Assembly: GCA_029974635.1 (NCBI GenBank)
Contig: JARKQY010000002.1
Coordinates: 62,001-126,000 of the forward strand
Direction of reading: 5' to 3'
DNA length: 64,000 bases
Source: Bacillota bacterium
Lineage (GTDB): Bacteria; Bacillota; UBA4882; UBA8346
In this document: positions 44,886-53,898 of the stretch, in pieces
How positions within the stretch are numbered: the first letter of the stretch is position 1
Layout: each line of letters starts with the position of its first letter
Notes under the pieces: model-generated
What the model saw: the letters and a program-made list of their open reading frames with translations, nothing else
What the model was told of the DNA's origin: nothing
Databases searched by the model: none
Translations under genes and position numbers: made by a program

Positions 44886-45944
44886 CTATGCTTCACAATA
44901 ATGATGATCATCAATTATAATATACCCGGGCATCTTTTTAAGATCCCACAGCGGATGTTTGAATATGAATTGTCTGTCCGCCACCTTTTCTTCCTCTTTG
45001 AGGCCATTGGTTTTATAGATGAGATAGATTTGCTTGTTTTTTTCGGTCGGGATGTAATCGGCCAAAAGATATTGAGCATGCTTTTGAGCTTCCTGCATAA
45101 TAAATATCAGCAAGGTATCCGCCGCCCCTCTGGATATTACTCTGCAGGATACGGCAAATTGATTCACATGCCAGCATTCAGCCTCGATTCTTACCAAAGC
45201 CAAGCCAATCTTGCCATAACTGCCGAATTTATCTTCCAAAGCGCAAATATACAGCTTATATTCATCAGACGCGATGAAATGTTTCAGCTCATCGGGTTCG
45301 TAAATACGATTCGCCGCATTAAGACGGTTTGTACGTTTGAGCAATTCATATGCCCTTGGTATGTCGCCTTCTTGTGCTTCATAGATATGGTATCTCAACC
45401 CTAAAGTAGCTAGAAATTCTTCCGGTGTACCGACAAATTTTTGCTCTTCCTCTTTTCTGGCTAAATCGATGAAGTAAAACTCTCTTCTTTTTTGCGCATC
45501 TTCGGTAATATTTTCCGGATTCAAGCCTGGCATCGTTAGCAATCCCTCATACTCTTTTGCATCCAGGCATTGAATTTGTGGCAAGGCCATTTTTACTTCT
45601 TGTCTCTCAAATTCCTGATCATCGATGAAAAGAATCGTATCTAAGCCGATATTAAGCCTTAAATATAGGTTTTCGATGGATTTTGATTTTGGATTCCAGT
45701 TGATTTCCGGGTAAATAAAATAGTGATCAATATGCAACTCTTTCAGTTTCTCCATCGTAGGTCCGTAATTGTTTTTACTGGCAAGGGACTGGATAATACC
45801 TCTCCGGTCCAATTCATTGATTATCTCAAGGATTCCTTCTTTTAGCTGTACATGATCGTCTTCCAAAAGGATCCCGTCCCATAATGTATCATCCAAATCC
45901 CATACCACACATTTTATTTCTTTCGTATTTCCTTCACTAGACAT
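44886..45944 (-). CDS. FkbH-like HAD-IIIC protein (glyceryl transfer/phosphatase type)
   Basis: 352 residues. The N-terminal HAD domain has KCVVWDLDDTLWDGIL, ASKNNYG and FIDDQEFERQEV. The C-terminal acyltransferase-like domain has FGSYGKIGLALVRI and the Cys-containing SCRVISRG. In FkbH and OzmB relatives this architecture takes 1,3-bisphosphoglycerate, removes a phosphate and loads a glyceryl group on a carrier protein through that Cys. The stand-alone carrier protein encoded two genes upstream is the obvious partner. It overlaps the glycosyltransferase gene by 8 bases and ends the operon. The glyceryl role is inferred; many FkbH-like proteins are uncharacterised. Confidence 0.83.
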   Translation of the reverse strand: MSSEGNTKEIKCVVWDLDDTLWDGILLEDDHVQLKEGILEIINELDRRGIIQSLASKNNYGPTMEKLKELHIDHYFIYPEINWNPKSKSIENLYLRLNIGLDTILFIDDQEFERQEVKMALPQIQCLDAKEYEGLLTMPGLNPENITEDAQKRREFYFIDLARKEEEQKFVGTPEEFLATLGLRYHIYEAQEGDIPRAYELLKRTNRLNAANRIYEPDELKHFIASDEYKLYICALEDKFGSYGKIGLALVRIEAECWHVNQFAVSCRVISRGAADTLLIFIMQEAQKHAQYLLADYIPTEKNKQIYLIYKTNGLKEEEKVADRQFIFKHPLWDLKKMPGYIIIDDHHYCEA

Positions 45945-47373
45945 TCTTATTCTCTACCTTGTTATTAAAATTTTTACCGCTTAATTTTTCATGTAAAAGC
46001 TTAGTTAAGATGTCTTTTCTTTTATCGACTATATTCTGAAGTTTCGAATGATCTTTTTTCCCGCTTTCGGTTGGTTCTTGCCCCTTTGACGCATTTGTCT
46101 CCGGATTAAAGTTATACGGCGCACACTCGTATGCGGTAGAAAGAACTTTCGTAATATCAATTAAAAATTGGGGATTTCCTGCGGCACTTTCTAATATTTT
46201 GGTCGTCCTTGAAATAGCGTTTTCTTTAAGCATCATATTCCCGTAATGATTACAATTTAAACGAATCTTATTATCTAAAACTTCCTTAACGGCCGCTTTA
46301 ATATTATTCACACTCCACCAGGCAACAGGTAAAAACTCCCCTAAGCCTAATTTCTTGATAATCGAAGCATTAAATGGCCGGTCGATATTGCCTGCCAATA
46401 TGAGTTGCGGTACTTTATAGCGGAGTGCATAAGTGATTGTTCCTATACCGCCATGGTGAATAATCGCTTTTGCATAGGGTAATAATGCTTCAAAATCGAT
46501 AAAATCGACCCACTTTACTGAATCATTATCAATTAATTGGGCGGGTATCAATTCCTGAAAGGGAGTCACCACCAACACCCTGAGTCCGAGTTGAACACAA
46601 GCGGATATCGCGATGTCAAAATATTTTAAAGTATCATCCTTGCCTGAACTACCGGAAATAATGATAGGCGCTTCGCCCCGGGCCAAAAATTCCGTTACTT
46701 CTTTGGTGAATCCATGAGACGCCGACTTATAAACAGAATAGTCGAGAAAGCCAACCGCGATAAAATAATTTTGCTGGATATGCTGGTGATGATAGAACCA
46801 CTTTGGCCATAAACAAATTTTATATTTCATGATGCAAGTCCATTCACAATAACTTTTCACCGGAGGAAGGCCCAGCGTTTCCCGGACAATATTCAGGGCT
46901 CTGGTATTTGATTCTTCGAAAAGGTCGTAATCGATCCGAATTTGAGTTATGTAACTCGGGCTCAAAAAGAATGGCACGATAGGTTTTTGATAGATTTCCG
47001 CAGCTAACAGTGAAGAAATACTCGAACTAAAGCGCGTGATTAAAACAACATCATCGAATAAGCAGTAGGGTTTTAACTTGGCGAGTTCATTCCGGCATTT
47101 TCCCACCGCGAAACTTTCTTCAAAGAATTTCTCATACTGTTCTATTTGGAGCATCGGTCCTCTGACTTGTTGAATAAACCTTACATATTCGTCCCATTCT
47201 TCCTTTGTCTCCCAGGAGACAAACTGTAGACCTGCTCCCACTACTTCTGCTTCATTTTCATAATGGGTAAAAAAAGTAACATCATGCCCGAGCCTTTTGA
47301 GCGCTTGACCTAGGACGATAAAAGGCACCACGTCTCCTCTCGTCCCATGTGTGGTTATCAACATATGCGCCAT
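45937..47373 (-). CDS. GT1-family (MGT/UGT type) glycosyltransferase
   Basis: 478 residues. GT-B fold: the N-terminal motif TTHGTRGDVVPFIVLGQALKRLGHDV is typical of macrolide and lipid glycosyltransferases. The C-terminal donor site has PIIISGSSGKDD, WVDFIDFEALLPYAKAIIHHGGIGT and a pocket LAGNIDRPFN. It is predicted to transfer a sugar from an NDP-sugar to the peptide made by the NRPS. A C-terminal tail of about 70 polar residues follows. It starts 2 bases after the carrier protein gene and overlaps the FkbH-like gene. No sugar-biosynthesis genes are in the cluster, so a common NDP-sugar is expected. Confidence 0.87.
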   Translation of the reverse strand: MAHMLITTHGTRGDVVPFIVLGQALKRLGHDVTFFTHYENEAEVVGAGLQFVSWETKEEWDEYVRFIQQVRGPMLQIEQYEKFFEESFAVGKCRNELAKLKPYCLFDDVVLITRFSSSISSLLAAEIYQKPIVPFFLSPSYITQIRIDYDLFEESNTRALNIVRETLGLPPVKSYCEWTCIMKYKICLWPKWFYHHQHIQQNYFIAVGFLDYSVYKSASHGFTKEVTEFLARGEAPIIISGSSGKDDTLKYFDIAISACVQLGLRVLVVTPFQELIPAQLIDNDSVKWVDFIDFEALLPYAKAIIHHGGIGTITYALRYKVPQLILAGNIDRPFNASIIKKLGLGEFLPVAWWSVNNIKAAVKEVLDNKIRLNCNHYGNMMLKENAISRTTKILESAAGNPQFLIDITKVLSTAYECAPYNFNPETNASKGQEPTESGKKDHSKLQNIVDKRKDILTKLLHEKLSGKNFNNKVENKNV

Positions 47374-47375
47374 AT

Positions 47376-47783
47376 TTAATTAATCTTCCTTAGTTCAGCT
47401 ATTTTTTCTTCCGGCATGTTATCAACTTCTTTCTTGAGTTCATCCAGCATCTCCGAATTTGTCTGTTCCAATAAAGCATTTTCAATGATCACAGCCTGCT
47501 CCGCGACAGTTAACTTGGTAGATAATATTTCTTTAAACGTAAGGGATATGTAAAAAACATCAGCTATCTTTGCAATCAATTGAATAATCAATAAGGAATT
47601 GCCGCCCAGATCCAAAAAATTATCATCGGTGCTTACCTTATCAAAGTCAAGAATTTCTTGCCATAGTTTGGCAAGTTCAGCCTCAATCCAGGTTTTTGGA
47701 GGAATAAACTCTTTCGATAATGCAACTAAATTACCGTTCCCAAACAAATCGTCCCATTTATTTAAATTATCGTTATTACTCAT
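47376..47783 (-). CDS. Stand-alone peptidyl/acyl carrier protein
   Basis: 135 residues; AAGGAGG precedes the ATG. The carrier core spans about 35-100, with the phosphopantetheine site DNFLDLGGNSLL (Ser in GGNS). It is flanked by a 30-residue N-terminal extension and a charged C-terminal helix (EMLDELKKEVDNMPEEKIAELR), which may be docking elements. It is more NRPS- than fatty-acid-like in motif. Its likely use is to carry a glyceryl unit from the FkbH-like protein, or a final intermediate after the last NRPS domain. It lies between the exporter and the glycosyltransferase genes. Confidence 0.88.
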   Translation of the reverse strand: MSNNDNLNKWDDLFGNGNLVALSKEFIPPKTWIEAELAKLWQEILDFDKVSTDDNFLDLGGNSLLIIQLIAKIADVFYISLTFKEILSTKLTVAEQAVIIENALLEQTNSEMLDELKKEVDNMPEEKIAELRKIN

Positions 47784-47807
47784 ATTTATCCTCCTTACAA
47801 ATGCGTA

Positions 47808-49193
47808 TTATATATTTAATTCTGCAGGTTTACCTACGGTATTATCCGTTATGGATACAGAGCCTTCCGGCTTATCAGGGATGATGTCAGGTAATTCCGT
47901 TTCGATATGTTTGATTCTTGGATATAAGTAAGCGACGAAAATAACCAGGATAGTCATGATCCCTGCCAGAATATACATAAAGCCCATACCTCTACCTTTA
48001 CCGACACCAATAATCATCCCTAAATTGCCCGCCAAAAGACCCCCCGGTTGAAATAACGGTTCAAAAATCTTATCTGCCGCAAATCCCGATATTAAATAAG
48101 CAACCGGCATCGATCCTTTCGTTACCATATGGTTTAATGCGAAAAGTCTACCCTGCACATCCTGGGCTATCTTTTTCTGGAAAATCGTTACATAACAACC
48201 GTCATCCAACATAAGCGCACAATTATAACAGAAAATTCCGGCTGCAAAAACTAGGGCTAGCGGCTGGAAACCGGCAAGTATAAAGGCCAGCCCTTCCACA
48301 AAGATAAAGATATAAACACCATTAATCTTTTTCTTGGGCCCCCCCCAGAGGCTCATAATGAAACTGCCAACCAGCATACCGACTCCGCCCACCGACACGA
48401 TAAAACCAAGGCCGGCAGCATTCGTGAAGGTTAAAGCCAGTGGTGTTATTAATACAAATGTAATGGCCGCAGCAAAATTGGTTGCCATAAATAGGAAAAA
48501 CAAGCCCCGCAAACCCGGCCGTTCATTGAGATAAGTTAGGCCATAAGCTGCCTGTTTGAAGATAGAGCCCTCGTTGGCCCGTTTGTCCTCACTTGCTTTG
48601 GGGGCTGGTATGCGGACGAGAAACAACAAAGTCAAAATGGCAATTCCAAAGGTGCAAAAATCGATTAAAATAACTCCGTAAACCTTGATGGTAAGTACGA
48701 GCACGCCCGCCAAAGCCGGTCCAAGCAATAAAGCCACGGATTGTCCAAACTGAACCATGCCGTTAACATTTCCCAGTTTTTCTTTCGGCACCAGCAGCGG
48801 AATACTGGCCGCCATTGCAGGATGCTGTATGATGCCTAAAGTAGAACCAATGGCTGCAGTGATATAGATGTGTCCTACTTCCAGCCTCCCAAAAAAATAC
48901 AGGATGGTGACGAATAGCGTACATAAGGCGGATCCGGCATCGGACAGCATTATCGCTTTCCGTCTATCCCAGCGGTCGACCAGGGTACCTAAGAATGGGG
49001 CTAACAACACACCCGGCAAGGTGGCGAACATGGCGATCAGGGCGAAGTCGGTGACGGAACCCGATTTTTGATACACCCAAACACCCAGCGCAAAACTGGT
49101 TAATTGCGAACCGATCTGCGATATCACTTGGGATAACCAGAAAATAAGAAATACCCTTATCTCCTTTAATTCCGAAAAATATTTTTTCAACAA
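47808..49193 (-). CDS. MFS exporter of the NRPS cluster
   Basis: 461 residues from a TTG at 49193 with GGAGGG 7 nt upstream. Twelve transmembrane helices; the MFS motif A-like loop LGTLVDRWDRRKAIMLSD is intact. The start IRVFLIFWLSQVISQIGSQLTSFALGVWVYQ is typical of the EntS/macrolide-efflux-like branch that commonly accompanies NRPS genes. It probably exports the peptide product and may give self-protection. Fifty-three bases separate it from the second NRPS gene and 24 from the carrier protein. Confidence 0.9.
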   Translation of the reverse strand: MLKKYFSELKEIRVFLIFWLSQVISQIGSQLTSFALGVWVYQKSGSVTDFALIAMFATLPGVLLAPFLGTLVDRWDRRKAIMLSDAGSALCTLFVTILYFFGRLEVGHIYITAAIGSTLGIIQHPAMAASIPLLVPKEKLGNVNGMVQFGQSVALLLGPALAGVLVLTIKVYGVILIDFCTFGIAILTLLFLVRIPAPKASEDKRANEGSIFKQAAYGLTYLNERPGLRGLFFLFMATNFAAAITFVLITPLALTFTNAAGLGFIVSVGGVGMLVGSFIMSLWGGPKKKINGVYIFIFVEGLAFILAGFQPLALVFAAGIFCYNCALMLDDGCYVTIFQKKIAQDVQGRLFALNHMVTKGSMPVAYLISGFAADKIFEPLFQPGGLLAGNLGMIIGVGKGRGMGFMYILAGIMTILVIFVAYLYPRIKHIETELPDIIPDKPEGSVSITDNTVGKPAELNI

Positions 49194-49246
49194 ATCGAAA
49201 CCCTCCTAAAATTTAAGTTGTTTTAAATGATATTTTGGATCAAAAA

Positions 49247-52200
49247 CTATTTTTGCTTTTTTAAAGCGGAACACATGGTAATGAGACTCTTTAATTCATC
49301 CAGATAATCCTGCGCCCATTGTTTAATGGTTTCCTCCTTATGGACATTTTTGCTATAGGCCCATGCCAGGTGCATTTTACCGTCATTCTCAACGGAGGCG
49401 GTAATTTGAATCAAATGTGGACGCTTCGGTTTAATATCGTAGAAGTATCCCCCTTTGAAATTTACCATTTTAATCTTTGACATCGGTGGAGTAACGGGTC
49501 CCATATAATTAAAATAGATTTCCGGTTTGGGTTTTGCTGCTAATTGATCCACAATGGTTTGATCTTGGCAGTAGTATTTTAACATGTTATAACCAAGGCC
49601 ATTATTCGGAATGGCTGATATCTGTTTTTTAATTGATATACATGTTGCCAGCCGGTCGTTAGCCGCTGCCAATTCAAACAGCACCGGGAAGATCGTGCCG
49701 AACCATCCGATAGTACGCGATAAATCCAGATCATCAAAGAGCGGCTCTCTGCCATGAGCTAATAAGTCGATTAGCCAGCTTGTTTTCCCGGTATGCCGGT
49801 TTAGAATCAATAAGAGTGCGGTCACCAGCAGATCATTGGGCTGAAAATCAGCGTTATGTTTTGCAATAGCCATGATAGTATGGGTTTCGATCTCACTCAA
49901 CTCGTTGCCGACGTAAACTGTCGAGCCGAAATTGTTTTCTCCCGCAGGGAAATCCACCGGTAATAAGCCGTATTCGTGCTCCGGCTCCCTGGTCCAAAAG
50001 CTGAGTTCCTTCTTAATTTCATCGGATTGCGCATGTTCGTAAAGACGCTCTCCCCAAAGCTTTACCGAAGTAGTTTTGGCGCCTAAACGGATTACATCCC
50101 CCCTTTTTAGCTGTTCATATGCCCGCGCAAAATCTTCCAATAATATCATCCATGACTGCATATCCAGGGGTAAATAATGTCCCACCATCATAATCCGGTT
50201 TTTATCCGCCGCACCGTAATTGATTAGAGCCGTCAACAAATGAGACCCGTTCCGCAGATCAAGCTTCAGCATCAGAGCGTTAAACAGTTTATCTTCCTGA
50301 GCTGCCGGTTCCTCTTCCGGCAGGCTGGATAAATCGTAAATACTGAAAGGCACCGTATCCTCCGGTTCGGCTATATACAATAGCCGCTCTTCTCCTTGCC
50401 AATGTAACCGAAAGCGTAACGCATCATGCTGCTTAAACAATTCTTTCAGCACTTGGATCACCAGTTCCGGTTCAAAAGATTCTTCCATTTCCAAGATGGG
50501 CGCAAGTGTATAATAGCGTATATCATCGGGTCGCATCACTTCAAAAAAGTAGTACTGGAAAGGAGTCATGATGACTTCACCACTGACTACGCCCTGTTCC
50601 GCATTAATTTTGGTTTTGCCAACCTCTCCGGATAACTCCGCAATGGTTTGATTCTTAAATAGCTGCTTGGGTGAGATTTCCATGCCCTCATTTCTGGCCA
50701 GGGTGATGATGCGCATGACCAACAGGGAATTTCCTCCCATCTCAAAAAAATTATCGGAAATACTGATTGACTCAATCCCCAATACGTCCTGCCATATTTT
50801 CACCAATTTTTTCTCCAGCTCATTCCGGGGCGGGAGATAATCGGCATTATTCATATCTCTTTGATAAACGGGTTCAGGCAGTGCCTGCCGATTCATCTTC
50901 CCATTGGGCGTCAATGGGAAGGCATCTAAAAATACAAAGAATTCCGGAATCATGTAATTGGGAAGGATATTCTTTAAAAAGTCACGTAATTCCTTAATCG
51001 GAATGGTTTCTCCGTTATTTGTAATAATGTAGGAGACAAGCCGTTTATTACATGCTTGGTTTTGATCAACAATTGTAATATTTTGTAAAACTTTCGGGTG
51101 CTTGGCGACAGCAGCTTCAATTTCACCCAACTCAATTCGATAACCGCGGACTTTTACCTGAAAATCGATTCTTCCCAAACATTCAATCTGACCGTTAGGC
51201 AGGAAACGCGCCAGATCTCCCGTTTTATACAGGAACCCGCCGTCTTTTCTCCGGAACATATCGGGGATGAACTTCGCGGCGGTAAGTTCAAGACGGTTCA
51301 AGTAGCCCCGGGCCACCCCCAAACCCCCGATGAGGATTTCCCCGGGAATACCGGCTGCTACCGGCTGCAGTTGCTCATCGAGTATATAGACCTGTGTATT
51401 GGCTATCGGTGTTCCGATAGTAATTTTACCCGCTTTAACCTCGGTCATCGTAGACCAAATCGTCGTTTCCGTAGGACCATACATATTCCAGACGGATTTT
51501 GCCCGAAAAACCAGTTCACTGGCTAATTCCGCAGCTAAAGCTTCACCCCCGCAAAGAATGGTTAAGGCATTGTTCCCCTGCCAGCCGCTGTTTATCAAGA
51601 GATGCCAGGTTGCCGGAGTAGCCTGCATCATCGTGGTCTTTGTATTGATTAAGGCTTCATGCAAACGTAAGCCGTCAGCTGCAATATCCTGAGAGACTAT
51701 GACAACCTTGGCTCCCGTCAGAATCGGCAAATAAAGCTCCAAACCTGCGATATCAAAACAAAAGGTGGTAACAGACAACAATGTATCGGATACACCCAAC
51801 TGAAACTGTTTCTGCATGGCTTTTAAAAAATTCACTAATGCTCTATGCGGAATTTGGACACCTTTAGGCTGTCCTGTGGAACCGGATGTATAAATGATGT
51901 AGGCGAGATTGGTTAAGGCAATCTCAGTCTCCGGATTGGCATCGTCTGCTGCAAGAAATTCGCTCGCTGCAACATTCAAATAAAAAACCTGAACGGTTGG
52001 GGGAAATTCTTTCGTTTGATGATCCTCATCCGTGATTACAATCGCTGCCTGGCTATCGGTCAACATATAGTTGATCCGCTCGGCGGGATACTGTGGATCC
52101 AGCGGTATATAAGTACTGCCGTTTTTGAGTATGCCCAGCAGGGCGATGAGTATCTCCGCTTTCCTGTCCAGATAGACGCCGATATGAGTTTCCACGCCGG

Positions 52201-53878
52201 CTCCCCATTGTTTGAGTTTGGCGGCAAGCCGGTTGGCTTGAGCATTAAGCTCCCGATAGCTATATGTTTTTTGCACACCGGAGATATCATAAAAGCTTAC
52301 CGCCGTGTTATCGGGTGTCGCCTGGACTTGTTTTTCGAACAGCCGGTACAGCGGTAAGAAATCATCCCATTCGATGTCGGTTGCATTCCAATCGGAAAGC
52401 ATGGTATCCCTTTCCGCTTCCGATAGAAAGGTATAGTCTGCGATTCGTTTTGCGGGACAGCTTATCATCGCTTTGGCAAGAATTTTCAAATGATTGAGCA
52501 TCCTTTTGATGGTCACGGCATCAAACAGATCCGTATTGTATTCCATATCAGCCAGCAGACAGCCGTTTATTTCCTTCATATACAATGTCAAATCAAACTT
52601 TGAGGTCCGGCTGTCAAAGCCTAATTGAATAAATTTCAGATTTTGCCGGACAACGGTTGGTTCGGTTTTCGGTTGCATGATAAACATCGTCTGGAATATG
52701 GGAGTTCGACTTAAATCTCTTGGCGGATTTAATTCTTCCACCAGTTTTTCAAACGGTATATCCTGATTATCATATGCTTCCATGGTAACGTGGCGCACCG
52801 ATTCCAGAAAATCAATAAAGGGAGGATTCTCCGATAAATCCAGTCGCACGGCGATAGTATTGGAAAAGAAACCGATAATTGGTTCCAGTTCTTCGTATTG
52901 ACGGTTGGCAATCATCGTACCAATGGCCATATCTTTCTGTCTTGAATACTTGTAAAGCAAGATGGCAAAGACAGCCAGCAATGTCATGAAGAGGGTTGAC
53001 TTTTGTTCTTTACAAAAGTTTTTGATCTCCCCGGTTAGCTGTTGGTCAAAAGAACTGCTCAGGATGGTGCCATGGGGAGTATGAATGGATGGACGGCTGC
53101 GATCCGTAGGCAAATCCAAAAAAGGTACTCCAGCAAGTTGGTTTTTCCAATAACTTAGCTGTTTTTGCATCTGTTCGCCATTGAAAAAGCTCCGCTGCCA
53201 AGCGGCAAAATCAACGTATTGAATGGGCATATCCTTTAAGGAAACCGGCTTATTCATGAGCAGGGCATCATAGACGGCGGCCAAGTCCTGAATGAAAATG
53301 TTAACTGACCAACCGTCCGCAATGATGTGATGAAAGTTGATATAAAAAACATGCTCATCATCTTTTATTTTAAATAATTTCATGCGAAACAGCGGCCCTT
53401 GATAGATGTCGAATGGCTGTTGCGCATCCTCTGTAGCCAGTTTAACCGCTTTTTCTTCCGGCTTCAGATCTTCTGTTAGCGTTAGATCCTCTATCTGAAT
53501 AGCAACCGGCATCGATGGATGGATGACCTGTACCGCCTCTTCCTCATGGGCTTTAAAGGATGTTCTTAAAATTTCGTGCCTTTCGATAACTACCTTTAGA
53601 GCTTGCTCCAAAATTCCGGGTTCTAAATAACCCTCGATTTTAAAACCGCATGGAATATTGTACAAGGGACTTCCCGGTTCATAATTATCTAAAAACCACA
53701 GCCTTCTTTGGGCAAAAGAAAGGGGAAATAAATTTGAATCTCTATTAAGCCTTGGTATGGTGACTTGGGCGTTATTCAACTGTATTTCTTCATGGAGCAG
53801 TTTTTCAAAAAGCAATGATTTCTGCTCTGGAGTCAAGGTTTTCAGATAATCCAAGGTACTGTTCTTATTATCCATCAC
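49247..53878 (-). CDS. Nonribosomal peptide synthetase, C-A(Gly)-T plus atypical epimerase-like domain
   Basis: 1543 residues from a GTG at 53878 (GGGGAG 8 nt upstream; an ATG follows at once). C domain about 50-480 with intact HHIIADG (183-189). A domain about 505-1000: YIIYTSGSTGQPKGV, NMYGPTETTIWST, YKTGD, and NGKMNR with the catalytic Lys. The binding-pocket residues read D-I-L-Q-L-G-M-I-W, which matches the glycine code known as DILQLG(L/M)IW. T domain about 1018-1085, with Ser1051 in GGNSLL. The last 430 residues are an E-type condensation-fold domain (RTIGWF, GLGYNMLKYY, FNYMGP). Its active-site motif is GHYLPLDMQSW, where the second catalytic His is Tyr1235. No thioesterase follows. 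An E domain after glycine is not chemically needed, so it probably does something else, such as handing on or releasing the peptide. Confidence 0.92.
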   Translation of the reverse strand: MMDNKNSTLDYLKTLTPEQKSLLFEKLLHEEIQLNNAQVTIPRLNRDSNLFPLSFAQRRLWFLDNYEPGSPLYNIPCGFKIEGYLEPGILEQALKVVIERHEILRTSFKAHEEEAVQVIHPSMPVAIQIEDLTLTEDLKPEEKAVKLATEDAQQPFDIYQGPLFRMKLFKIKDDEHVFYINFHHIIADGWSVNIFIQDLAAVYDALLMNKPVSLKDMPIQYVDFAAWQRSFFNGEQMQKQLSYWKNQLAGVPFLDLPTDRSRPSIHTPHGTILSSSFDQQLTGEIKNFCKEQKSTLFMTLLAVFAILLYKYSRQKDMAIGTMIANRQYEELEPIIGFFSNTIAVRLDLSENPPFIDFLESVRHVTMEAYDNQDIPFEKLVEELNPPRDLSRTPIFQTMFIMQPKTEPTVVRQNLKFIQLGFDSRTSKFDLTLYMKEINGCLLADMEYNTDLFDAVTIKRMLNHLKILAKAMISCPAKRIADYTFLSEAERDTMLSDWNATDIEWDDFLPLYRLFEKQVQATPDNTAVSFYDISGVQKTYSYRELNAQANRLAAKLKQWGAGVETHIGVYLDRKAEILIALLGILKNGSTYIPLDPQYPAERINYMLTDSQAAIVITDEDHQTKEFPPTVQVFYLNVAASEFLAADDANPETEIALTNLAYIIYTSGSTGQPKGVQIPHRALVNFLKAMQKQFQLGVSDTLLSVTTFCFDIAGLELYLPILTGAKVVIVSQDIAADGLRLHEALINTKTTMMQATPATWHLLINSGWQGNNALTILCGGEALAAELASELVFRAKSVWNMYGPTETTIWSTMTEVKAGKITIGTPIANTQVYILDEQLQPVAAGIPGEILIGGLGVARGYLNRLELTAAKFIPDMFRRKDGGFLYKTGDLARFLPNGQIECLGRIDFQVKVRGYRIELGEIEAAVAKHPKVLQNITIVDQNQACNKRLVSYIITNNGETIPIKELRDFLKNILPNYMIPEFFVFLDAFPLTPNGKMNRQALPEPVYQRDMNNADYLPPRNELEKKLVKIWQDVLGIESISISDNFFEMGGNSLLVMRIITLARNEGMEISPKQLFKNQTIAELSGEVGKTKINAEQGVVSGEVIMTPFQYYFFEVMRPDDIRYYTLAPILEMEESFEPELVIQVLKELFKQHDALRFRLHWQGEERLLYIAEPEDTVPFSIYDLSSLPEEEPAAQEDKLFNALMLKLDLRNGSHLLTALINYGAADKNRIMMVGHYLPLDMQSWMILLEDFARAYEQLKRGDVIRLGAKTTSVKLWGERLYEHAQSDEIKKELSFWTREPEHEYGLLPVDFPAGENNFGSTVYVGNELSEIETHTIMAIAKHNADFQPNDLLVTALLLILNRHTGKTSWLIDLLAHGREPLFDDLDLSRTIGWFGTIFPVLFELAAANDRLATCISIKKQISAIPNNGLGYNMLKYYCQDQTIVDQLAAKPKPEIYFNYMGPVTPPMSKIKMVNFKGGYFYDIKPKRPHLIQITASVENDGKMHLAWAYSKNVHKEETIKQWAQDYLDELKSLITMCSALKKQK

Positions 53879-53898
53879 AACATGCGCTCCCCTGTATC

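Noticed and set aside
44865-45404. 179-residue plus-strand ORF opposite the FkbH-like gene
   Set aside because: It lies wholly antisense to a gene with clear motifs, has no ribosome binding site and no recognisable domain.
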